Shown: positions 46,209 through 52,889 of the stretch, piece by piece | Numbering within the stretch: the first letter of the stretch is position 1 | Layout: every line of letters starts with the position of its first letter | Source: Candidatus Treponema caballi | GTDB lineage: Bacteria; Spirochaetota; Spirochaetia; Treponematales; Treponemataceae | NCBI GenBank assembly: GCA_018066285.1 | Contig: JAGHRS010000008.1 | Location: 60,864-124,863 of the forward strand | Length of the DNA stretch: 64,000 nucleotides | Direction of reading: 5' to 3' | The notes under the pieces: generated by a model | The model's input: the letters and a program-made list of their open reading frames with translations, nothing else | The model's database searches: none | Told to the model about the DNA's origin: nothing | Position numbers and translations under genes: made by a program

Positions 46209-46471
46209 ACTCGATTGAAGAAAAGAAACACAAGACGATTCGTGAAGCCCAGTTTGACCGGCGCCTTCAGGAAACAAAAAAGCAGATAGACCAGATTTTT
46301 GACGGTATTGAGATAAAGAAACATCTCGGTGAAAACAGCTACGTCCATCACACGGGAACAAAGGCGTTTTACCTTGATGAAGTAGTGAAGTGCTTTGAAG
46401 GAAAAGGGTACATTGTAAAAATGATGCCCACTGAATCTGTCGTATCTTACAAGATATATGTGGGATGGTAG
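46205..46471 (+). CDS. small hypothetical protein
   Basis: 88 residues, unknown family. A charged helical N-terminus (EEKKHKTIREAQFDRRLQETKKQIDQIF) precedes a mixed C-terminal part (KAFYLDEVVKCFEGKGYIVKMM). It overlaps the nucleotidyltransferase by four bases and is likely co-translated. Such a pair could be a two-part system, but nothing in the sequence proves it. A hairpin cluster follows the stop. Confidence 0.6.
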   Translation: MNSIEEKKHKTIREAQFDRRLQETKKQIDQIFDGIEIKKHLGENSYVHHTGTKAFYLDEVVKCFEGKGYIVKMMPTESVVSYKIYVGW

Positions 46472-46477
46472 CCAGCC

Positions 46478-46568
46478 GGTCGTGCGGCGTCCTGCCGCCC
46501 GACCTTCCCGAGTTTCGAGCTGGCGCTCAAAACTCGTCTGCTTTATGCGGCCGTCCATGGCCGCAGAC
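46478..46568. repeat. intergenic hairpin cluster 2
   Basis: Three successive hairpins between the small hypothetical gene and convergent ilvE: GGTCG-t-GCGGC / GCCGC-c-CGACC (46478-46504); CGAGTTT-c-GAGC-TGGC-GCTC-a-AAACTCG (46509-46536); and GCGGCC-GTCCAT-GGCCGC (46547-46564) with flanking GTCT/AGAC. The second has the same GC-TGGC-GC tip as a hairpin of cluster 1. GC-rich compared with the surroundings and without T-tracts. Confidence 0.7.
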
Positions 46569-46571
46569 ATG

Positions 46572-47597
46572 TTATTTAATCTCGTAGATCCAGCCGGTCG
46601 GGGCTTCCAGGCGGCCCATCTGGATGCCAGTCAGGGTGTCGTAGAGCTTGGTGAGAACTGGTCCCATCTCGTTCTTGCCTTCGTTGAAGACAATTTCCTT
46701 TCCGTGGTCGTTGATCTTGCCGATCGGGCTGATGACTGCTGCTGTACCGCAAAGACCGCACTCAACAAAGCTGTCGAGCTCGTTCTTGTTTACCGGGCGC
46801 TCCTCAACTTCCATGCCGCAGTAATCCTTTGCTACAGAGAGCAGTGAGCGGCGTGTGATTGAAGGAAGGATTGAGTTTGACTTAGGTGTAACGAGCTTGC
46901 CATCCTTTGTTACGAAGATGATGTTTGCTCCACCAGTTTCTTCAATGTATGTGTGGGTTGCAGGGTCTGTATACATGTTTTCAGCAAATCCGCAGTTATG
47001 TGCGTCAACGATGTTGTGAAGGCTCATTGCATAGTTGAGTCCTGCCTTGATGTCACCTGTTCCGTGTGGTGCAGCGCGGTCAAGGTCTGACATGCGGACG
47101 GTGATTGGCTTTACGCCGCCTTTGAAGTATGGTCCGACCGGTGTTACCAGGATGCGGAACTGATATTCTTCAGCTGGCTTTACACCGATGACCGGACTTG
47201 AACCGAACATGTACGGGCGGATGTAGAGTGTTGCGCCTGTTCCGTATGGTGGAACGTAGTCGATGTTTGCCTTTACAGTGTCGAGAACGGCCTGAATGAA
47301 TCTTTCCTTAGGGAATACAGGCATTTCAAGGCGCTTGCAGGAGTTTTCCATGCGCTCTGCGTTAAGGTCAGGGCGGAAGGTAACGATGCGTCCGTCAGCC
47401 GTTGTGTAGGCCTTCATGCCTTCAAAGCATGTCTGTGCGTACTGAAGTACACCTGCGCATTCGCTGATGACGACTTTATCATCATCCGTGATGGTTCCAT
47501 CATCCCATTTGCCGTCCTTGAAGTTAGCGACAAATCTCTTGTCTGTCTTGATATATCCGAAAGACAGGTTTGACCAGTCAAGATCTTTCTTTGCCAT
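46572..47597 (-). CDS. ilvE: branched-chain amino-acid aminotransferase
   Basis: PLP-dependent transaminase for the last step of leucine, isoleucine and valine synthesis (or the first of their breakdown). The PLP Lys lies in TGDIKAGLNYAMSL; YIRPYMFGSSPVIGVKP and EETGGANIIFV are typical of the longer class (341 residues). The track starts at 47705; the ATG at 47597 with AGGAG upstream gives the normal start AKKDLDWSNLSFGY. A sigma70 promoter lies just upstream. Confidence 0.93.
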   Translation of the reverse strand: MAKKDLDWSNLSFGYIKTDKRFVANFKDGKWDDGTITDDDKVVISECAGVLQYAQTCFEGMKAYTTADGRIVTFRPDLNAERMENSCKRLEMPVFPKERFIQAVLDTVKANIDYVPPYGTGATLYIRPYMFGSSPVIGVKPAEEYQFRILVTPVGPYFKGGVKPITVRMSDLDRAAPHGTGDIKAGLNYAMSLHNIVDAHNCGFAENMYTDPATHTYIEETGGANIIFVTKDGKLVTPKSNSILPSITRRSLLSVAKDYCGMEVEERPVNKNELDSFVECGLCGTAAVISPIGKINDHGKEIVFNEGKNEMGPVLTKLYDTLTGIQMGRLEAPTGWIYEIK

Positions 47598-47627
47598 GGA
47601 TAGACTCCTTTTATTATTGATATTTTC

Positions 47628-47656
47628 ATTGTAGCGTAACTTTAAAAATAATGCAA
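47628..47656 (-). promoter_or_regulatory. sigma70-type promoter for ilvE
   Basis: Minus-strand TTGCAT, 17 nt, TACAAT, about 30 nt before the start codon. The leader carries AGGAG. Confidence 0.65.
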
Positions 47657-47742
47657 GTACTTTAGTATTGTTAAAGATTTGCCACTTATCCCGAAAAATG
47701 ACCACCTGTCGCTGAAAAGCGTACAGGCGGGAACTGCTCAGT

Positions 47743-47748
47743 TATACT
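47743..47748 (+). promoter_or_regulatory. -10 box for the secreted-protein gene
   Basis: TATACT ending seven bases before the ATG at 47756, with no Shine-Dalgarno and only a poor -35 (CGTACA). A leaderless candidate. Confidence 0.45.
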
Positions 47749-47755
47749 CAGAACC

Positions 47756-48322
47756 ATGAAAAGAGTTACAGTTTTTTTACTTTTGGTCGCACTTATGTGC
47801 AGCGTTGGTTTTGCAGAGGACATGAGCTTTGCAGAAGGTACGTTCGTCAGCGGAGGATTCTGGAGTTGTGAAGGCAACAGATCCGGTGGTTTCGGTGAGT
47901 TCGGTTTTGCCCTTGTGGAAGAAAGCAAAAATGGTTTTGTACTTCGTGACTGCATCACTCTCGGTGGCTATGGAAATACTGTTACTGACAGCAACGGTAT
48001 GAAGTTCGGAGAAGGCATCATCGGGGATAAGCTCATGATTGGCGGTGTTACAGACTGCTCTCTGTTCAAAGTGCGGAGTTACGGTTTCATGGGAGCGGGA
48101 ATTGGCCTGTGGGGAGATGAAACTTACGGATTTGCAGAAGGAGCTCCTATGCTTGAACTGTCTTTTGGCGGCGGGTTTGAGTTCCAGTATGCAGCATCAA
48201 CCGCGTTTGTCATTGAGTTCGGAGGGCGCTGCGAAGGACCTGTAGGAAGCGAGAAAGACCGGTATCAGGCCTATACAAACTCATCTCCTCTTCTTACAAT
48301 TGGATTCAGAACACTACAGTAG
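47756..48322 (+). CDS. secreted Gly-rich protein, possibly an outer-membrane barrel
   Basis: 188 residues with a signal peptide (KRVTVFLLLVALMCSVGFA, cleavage before EDMS). The mature part is rich in Gly and aromatic residues in alternating beta pattern (FVSGGFWSCEGNRSGGFGEFGFAL, SYGFMGAGIGLWGDETYGFA) and ends with a polar-hydrophobic strand (PLLTIGFRTLQ), suggesting a small beta barrel. No family recognised. The LytTR gene starts 37 bases after the stop. Confidence 0.7.
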   Translation: MKRVTVFLLLVALMCSVGFAEDMSFAEGTFVSGGFWSCEGNRSGGFGEFGFALVEESKNGFVLRDCITLGGYGNTVTDSNGMKFGEGIIGDKLMIGGVTDCSLFKVRSYGFMGAGIGLWGDETYGFAEGAPMLELSFGGGFEFQYAASTAFVIEFGGRCEGPVGSEKDRYQAYTNSSPLLTIGFRTLQ

Positions 48323-48359
48323 GCATACTGCCAGATTGTCGTTCATCAGAGAGGTGGTT

Positions 48360-48824
48360 TTGAAAACTGAAATACAAATCGAGAGATGTACTGAGCCATT
48401 CTGTGTTATTCATGCAGAGGAAAAAACATCCGGCATTATGGAACTGGCAGAGAAAATCAGCATGTTCAACCCGGATGGCAGAACAGTTCTGCTTAACGGA
48501 TGGGATGGAGACTATTGCATTCAGCTGAAGCCATCAGACATATTCAGGATATTCAGCCAGGATAAGAAGGTCTTTGTTCAGATCCGGAAAGAAACACTGC
48601 TCTTCAAAATGCGTCTGTATGAATTTGAGGAACTGGCAAAGAAATGCGGCTGGACGAGATTCATCCGTATATCCAACACGGATATCGTTAATTTTGATAA
48701 TGCAGAGGGACTTGATATGTCCTTGAGTGGCGTCATCCGCGTCAATCTGAACAATGGTGAATATGCTGTTGTTTCCCGTCGTTTTGTCAGCAGGATCAGA
48801 GGTGAGTTATGTTTAAGGAAATAG
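48360..48824 (+). CDS. LytTR-domain transcriptional regulator
   Basis: About 154 residues. The C-terminal ~95 residues form a LytTR DNA-binding domain (DIFRIFSQDKKVFVQIRKETLLFKMRLYEFEELAK... FIRISNTDIVNFDNAEGL). There is no receiver domain. The track starts at 48300; a TTG at 48360 preceded by GAGAGG is the best ribosome site. It overlaps the DUF3021 gene by 16 bases. LytTR-DUF3021 pairs are a known arrangement in Firmicutes, where the membrane partner is thought to restrain the regulator. Confidence 0.82.
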   Translation: MKTEIQIERCTEPFCVIHAEEKTSGIMELAEKISMFNPDGRTVLLNGWDGDYCIQLKPSDIFRIFSQDKKVFVQIRKETLLFKMRLYEFEELAKKCGWTRFIRISNTDIVNFDNAEGLDMSLSGVIRVNLNNGEYAVVSRRFVSRIRGELCLRK

Positions 48825-49252
48825 TAAAAAGAGGCCTTTTAGGCTTCATGATAGGAGTATTCATTGGGGAGACGATGTTGATCATCAATTCCCTGCTTGC
48901 TGGTAAAGGTGTTTTCTACCCGATTAATCCGCTGCTCATTTCAGGAAACGGAGCGCAGCTGTCCCTGGTCGTCATCCAGTATATAATGACCGGCATCATC
49001 GGCATGACGTTTGCTGCTTCATCCGTGATTTTTGAAATGGAAAACTGGGGATTACTCAGGCAGACGGCCGTTCATTTCATCATTACATCTGTTGTGATGT
49101 ACATATGCGGCTTCATCTGCAACTGGTTCCCGCACAATTTCAAGAGTACGGCCATCTGGTTTGGTGTGTTCATTATAATCTACCTGCTGTTCTGGACAGG
49201 CTTTACCATCTACTACCGGGTTGTTATCAGAAAGATTAACGATGCAATGTAA
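48809..49252 (+). CDS. DUF3021-type membrane protein
   Basis: 147 residues with four predicted transmembrane helices: GLLGFMIGVFIGETMLII, VVIQYIMTGIIGMTFAASSV, TAVHFIITSVVMYICGFI and TAIWFGVFIIIYLLFWTGFTIYY. Layout and coupling to an upstream LytTR gene match DUF3021. Probably the membrane regulator of that transcription factor; the signal is unknown. Confidence 0.8.
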   Translation: MFKEIVKRGLLGFMIGVFIGETMLIINSLLAGKGVFYPINPLLISGNGAQLSLVVIQYIMTGIIGMTFAASSVIFEMENWGLLRQTAVHFIITSVVMYICGFICNWFPHNFKSTAIWFGVFIIIYLLFWTGFTIYYRVVIRKINDAM

Positions 49253-49262
49253 TTGCGGGAAC

Positions 49263-49411
49263 TTCAGCTTTTCCTGAGCGTGAACAGGTACTCGTTCACG
49301 TGGATGGGCCGGTTCTTCAGGTTCCGTGAGCCACGGAACGTATTGTAATTGAGTGCCGTTGTATTTACCGTTCCGTACCGGCCCAGCATCTGCTGCATCT
49401 GGTCAAAGCTG
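49263..49411 (-). pseudogene. 3' fragment of a DNA adenine methylase gene
   Basis: 149 bases that align without gaps to the 3' end of the complete methylase gene at 51657-51805, with about 11 mismatches by eye. Read on the minus strand it encodes the last ~48 residues and stop (SFDQMQQMLGRYGTV... NEYLFTLRKS), differing from the intact copy at three residues. The rest of the gene is missing. Both copies have the same orientation and flank the sensor-GGDEF gene as ~2.4-kb-spaced direct repeats. Confidence 0.8.
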
Positions 49412-49419
49412 TTGTTCTT

Positions 49420-49649
49420 CATTGTCCTCTGTCACTATTGGAAGCAGCGGCGGTACATCATATAGTTCCTGGGTCAAATGTATCTATTTCCCTGACACAA
49501 TCAGTACTGTAAGTTATACTAATGGCGATTCTTACACTAACAACCCAATGAACTATATTCAGCATTTCTATGTAAAAGAGAAAGGTGCTTCTGACTATCA
49601 CACCGTACTTGATAGTGATGGATGGTATATCCTAACCCGTATTGATTGA
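49420..49649 (+). pseudogene. 3' remnant of an unknown gene
   Basis: The 98-residue ORF at 49353 begins antisense to the methylase fragment, so its first third is not genuine. The downstream part (SGGTSYSSWVKCIYFPDTISTV, HFYVKEKGASDYHTVL) reads like the C-terminus of a Ser/Thr/Tyr-rich secreted protein but has no start or ribosome site. I treat it as a truncated leftover joined to the methylase fragment. Confidence 0.45.
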
Positions 49650-49718
49650 ATATGAAAATAAACACATAAGTGTGCTATAAACCGTAAATTATTATTTTGT
49701 ATCTTTGAAAAAGTATTT

Positions 49719-49724
49719 TATAGT
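49719..49724 (+). promoter_or_regulatory. -10 box for the sensor-GGDEF gene
   Basis: TATAGT ending eight bases before the ATG at 49733, with TTGTAT 16 nt upstream of it. No ribosome-binding site. Confidence 0.4.
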
Positions 49725-49732
49725 GTACTTGT

Positions 49733-51640
49733 ATGAAGAATCGGATAGCGGTTTTTGCATCTGGCTGGGCATCTCAGATTTTATCTCAGTATTTTGAGGG
49801 CTTTTCAGCAGCACTGAAAGGTTCAGTAACAGACACATATCTTTTTCTCTGTTATCCAAGTTGGGCAAGCACGCCGGAAGACCGCAACGGTGAATTCAAT
49901 ATTCTGCGTCTTCCCCATCTTGAAGACTTTACCGCAGCAGTCATCTTTTCAAACGGACTTGAATTCAATGATCAGATAGACTACATAGTGAATGAATGCC
50001 GTAAGGCTGGAATTCCCGCCATTTCGCTCGGAATTAAGTTTGACGGTCTGTATTATGTTGGCGTAGACAATGTTACAGGTATGCGTGCTCTGTGTGAGCA
50101 TCTTGCAGACGAACATGGCATTACGCATCCTTTCTTTCTTGCCGGCTCAAAAGAAAACGCTGACTCAAAACTAAGGCTTGATGTGTTGAAAGAAGTCATG
50201 AAGGAACATGGCAATGCTTTTGATGACAGTCAGGTTTTCTATACAAACTGGGAAAACGCACGTACGATTGCCTTTATAAACGAATGGTGTGAATCCGGAA
50301 AGGAACTGCCTGATGCGTTTGTCTGTGCAAATGACGGCCTTGCAATGAATACCTGTCTTGCCCTTCAGGAGCATGGTTATTCCATACCGGATGATGTATT
50401 TGTCACCGGATTTGACAATCTTTTTGATGCGCAGGTTTATGCTCCTTCAATTTCATCAGTAAATCAGAATTATGCGGTGCTTGGAAGTGAAACTGCGAAG
50501 CTTATCCTTGATGTTGCATCAGGCAGACCGCGTGAAATGGAACTGATAATACCAAGCCGTTTTGTCATAAGCGAAAGCTGCTGTTCGTCAAAAACAAAGG
50601 AAATTGATATCCTGCGGCGTAAGCTTTGCCGTGACCATTACATGCAGAAGAATGCAGATACCCAGCTTGACAGAAAACTCAACTATCTGGAACGGATGCT
50701 TCTGACCGGCAGGAAGTATGAGGATATTCATGAAAACCTGAAGGCCGCACTTGATTACGAGTTCAAGTACGAAGGAAATTCCTTTCATCTGGCTTTGAAC
50801 CCGGGTTATGAAATGTCCATCTATGACTCAAACGTAACGCTTGATTCCGACGGTTACAGCAGTACGATGCATGCGGCCATCTCCATGGAAAACGGACGCA
50901 TATCAGAAGTAAGGGATTTTTCTTCACGCGAACTTATTCCCGATCATAGGGAAGATGATAAGGAACATCTGTACGTATTCCTGCCAATACATAGTCAGCA
51001 GGAAACTTATGGTTATTTCATAATGACTGACTGTTATGCAGAAATTGACGGACATTTCCTTTCAAGGTACCAGCAGCGCCTCAATATTGCGTTTGAACGA
51101 TACCGCCAGAAACTGAACCTGGATGAGCTTAACAGGCAGCTGACTGAAATAACACGTATAGATTCGCTTACGCATGTAAAGAACCGTATGGCTTATGATG
51201 CAATGGCGCGGGATATGCTTTTCTCAATGAGGAAGATACCTGATTTCCACTTTGCCATTGCAATGTTTGACATCAACAATCTGAAAACAATAAATGATGT
51301 CATGGGTCATAAGGCAGGAGATGTGTACATAATCAACTGCTCAAGGCTTATCTGCCATACGTTCAAACAGTCACCGGTATTCAGGATTGGCGGAGATGAA
51401 TTTCTTGCCTTGCTGACAAACGAAGATTACATCAACCGCAATGTTCTGCTTGAGACAATGAAGGTGCAGATGGAGCAGCTGAAAACTGCGGATGTACCTG
51501 ATACTGAAAAAATATCAATTGCGTCCGGCATGGCAGAATTCATCCCGGAAAAAGACCGTACGGTGGAAGACATTTTCAAACGCGCTGATACAGACATGTA
51601 TGAGAATAAAGTCTCAATGAAGGGCGAAGATGCCCGCTGA
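49733..51640 (+). CDS. LacI-like sensor fused to a GGDEF diguanylate cyclase
   Basis: 635 residues with no signal peptide or transmembrane segment. Residues ~1-285 are a LacI/periplasmic-binding-type ligand domain (IAVFASGWASQILSQYFEGF, VGVDNVTGMRALCEHLADEHG, PDAFVCANDGLAMNTCLAL, VFVTGFDNLFDAQVYAPSISSV) without the usual DNA-binding helix-turn-helix. A middle region at ~300-460 is coiled coil and GAF-like. The end (~475-630) is GGDEF with FRIGGDEFLALL intact, predicting c-di-GMP synthesis. The inhibitory RxxD site is absent (FKQS). Probably a cytoplasmic sugar-responsive cyclase. Confidence 0.88.
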   Translation: MKNRIAVFASGWASQILSQYFEGFSAALKGSVTDTYLFLCYPSWASTPEDRNGEFNILRLPHLEDFTAAVIFSNGLEFNDQIDYIVNECRKAGIPAISLGIKFDGLYYVGVDNVTGMRALCEHLADEHGITHPFFLAGSKENADSKLRLDVLKEVMKEHGNAFDDSQVFYTNWENARTIAFINEWCESGKELPDAFVCANDGLAMNTCLALQEHGYSIPDDVFVTGFDNLFDAQVYAPSISSVNQNYAVLGSETAKLILDVASGRPREMELIIPSRFVISESCCSSKTKEIDILRRKLCRDHYMQKNADTQLDRKLNYLERMLLTGRKYEDIHENLKAALDYEFKYEGNSFHLALNPGYEMSIYDSNVTLDSDGYSSTMHAAISMENGRISEVRDFSSRELIPDHREDDKEHLYVFLPIHSQQETYGYFIMTDCYAEIDGHFLSRYQQRLNIAFERYRQKLNLDELNRQLTEITRIDSLTHVKNRMAYDAMARDMLFSMRKIPDFHFAIAMFDINNLKTINDVMGHKAGDVYIINCSRLICHTFKQSPVFRIGGDEFLALLTNEDYINRNVLLETMKVQMEQLKTADVPDTEKISIASGMAEFIPEKDRTVEDIFKRADTDMYENKVSMKGEDAR

Positions 51641-51656
51641 CAGCCGAACCGGCTTT

Positions 51657-51805
51657 TTCAGTTTTTCCTGAGCGTGAACAGGTACTCGTTAACGTGTATG
51701 GGCCGGTTCTTCAGGTTCCGTGAGCCGCGGAACGTATTGTAGTTGAGTGCCGTTGTCTTTACCGTTCCATACCGCCCCAGCATCTGCTGCATTTCATCAA
51801 AGCTG
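51657..51805. repeat. direct repeat copy inside the intact methylase
   Basis: Partner of the 149-bp fragment at 49263-49411, about 93 percent identical by eye, same orientation. It includes the stop codon and last ~48 codons of the methylase. Confidence 0.75.
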
Positions 51806-52824
51806 ATGAAGCCTTCCGAGTTGTACGAGACGATGATGAACTTTGCATCAAGCTGCCTGATAATCTGCTCAAGGGAAGCGAGCGCGTACCGTTCCTTGTT
51901 GAAAGACGACCTGTTCCAGTTTGAGAGGATGCCCGACACGCGGCTTACGGGGCAGTCAATCCTGTTGTTGAGGATAAGGTTCAGCATGAAGTAGTTTGAA
52001 CCGTACGGATGCTGGTTGTACGGCGGATCAAGGTACGCTATGTCAATGTTGCCGAGCATTCCTGAAAGCATGACGGCATCCTCACGGAAAAGGCGGACAT
52101 CTGAGTCGAATGCGCTTAATACGGGTTCCGGCAGCGTGATCTGACCACAGATGCGTGAAAGTGCGTTCCGTCCGCTTCCGCCGAAGCACCCGAGCCCCGT
52201 TTTTGTGTCCTTGTAAAAGCCTTTGAAAACGCCGCTTGTGTTAGTGTGGATTGAAGCTTCGGTAATGAGCGGGGCGAGGAAAAAGCGCCTCATGCTTCTG
52301 TCAGTGACTACGCTTTCAATGAGGGCTCTGTACGTGTCGATCCTGAGCGCATTTTCCCGCGTGTAGAAGGCGCGCTCTCCCTTCTGGATGTGTTCATCAT
52401 CCTTCGGGGCATAGTTCTGTGCAATAATGCCTTCTATGGGGCGTGCGTCCTTCAAAGCGCCGCCTGCTTCAAAGCGCATGCTCATTTCCCTGTCAATGTC
52501 AGCCTTGAACGCATCATATGCCTTTCTGTCAAAATCGCACGTATTCGTCAGGTAGCAGGAGTTGAGCACGTATGAATACTGCTCAAGGTCGTTTGCAATG
52601 AGCACATCAGCGTGCTTCTTCATCATACGGGAAGCGATGCCGGAGCCCGAGAAAAGGTCAACGCACGTGCAGCGCTCTTTTCCAAGCTCCTTCTTGCATG
52701 AAATGAGCTCTTTCTCAATGTCTCCGATAAGCGCGCGCTTGTTCCCTATGTACGTGATGATCTGGGATGTGAGGAAATCTGGGTTTTCAGACTGCAGAAC
52801 GTTTTGCTCCGGGGCTTTGCTCAT
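51658..52824 (-). CDS. DNA adenine N6-methyltransferase (D12 type)
   Basis: 388 residues. SAM motif I is DLFSGSGIASRM and the catalytic motif IV is AYLDPPYNQHPYGSNYF, the order of alpha-class D12 adenine methylases. TSQIITYIGNKRALIGDIE matches the N-terminal motif X region. No restriction endonuclease is adjacent, so it may be an orphan epigenetic methylase or part of a phage/R-M remnant. A fragment of a second such gene lies 2.4 kb away. It diverges from the YesN-type regulator. Confidence 0.88.
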   Translation of the reverse strand: MSKAPEQNVLQSENPDFLTSQIITYIGNKRALIGDIEKELISCKKELGKERCTCVDLFSGSGIASRMMKKHADVLIANDLEQYSYVLNSCYLTNTCDFDRKAYDAFKADIDREMSMRFEAGGALKDARPIEGIIAQNYAPKDDEHIQKGERAFYTRENALRIDTYRALIESVVTDRSMRRFFLAPLITEASIHTNTSGVFKGFYKDTKTGLGCFGGSGRNALSRICGQITLPEPVLSAFDSDVRLFREDAVMLSGMLGNIDIAYLDPPYNQHPYGSNYFMLNLILNNRIDCPVSRVSGILSNWNRSSFNKERYALASLEQIIRQLDAKFIIVSYNSEGFISFDEMQQMLGRYGTVKTTALNYNTFRGSRNLKNRPIHVNEYLFTLRKN

Positions 52825-52830
52825 GAATAT

Positions 52831-52859
52831 ATGGTACAGGAAAAGCGGAATTCCGCCAA
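52831..52859 (-). promoter_or_regulatory. promoter candidate for the methylase gene
   Basis: Minus-strand TTGGCG, 17 nt, TACCAT, then six bases to the ATG. It overlaps the perfect 12-bp palindrome GCGGAATTCCGC (52845-52856). Confidence 0.35.
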
Positions 52860-52872
52860 TCCGGTAAAACTG

Positions 52873-52881
52873 TGGTATACT
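52873..52881 (+). promoter_or_regulatory. extended -10 for the YesN-type regulator
   Basis: TGG-TATACT, eight bases before the ATG at 52890, without a Shine-Dalgarno. The palindrome at 52845-52856 covers the -35 area. Confidence 0.5.
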
Positions 52882-52889
52882 AGTACGTA

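Noticed and set aside
49353-49649. 98-residue plus-strand ORF as an intact gene
   Set aside because: Its first third is antisense to the methylase fragment and there is no ribosome site; only the 3' part looks protein-like, so it is listed as a remnant.
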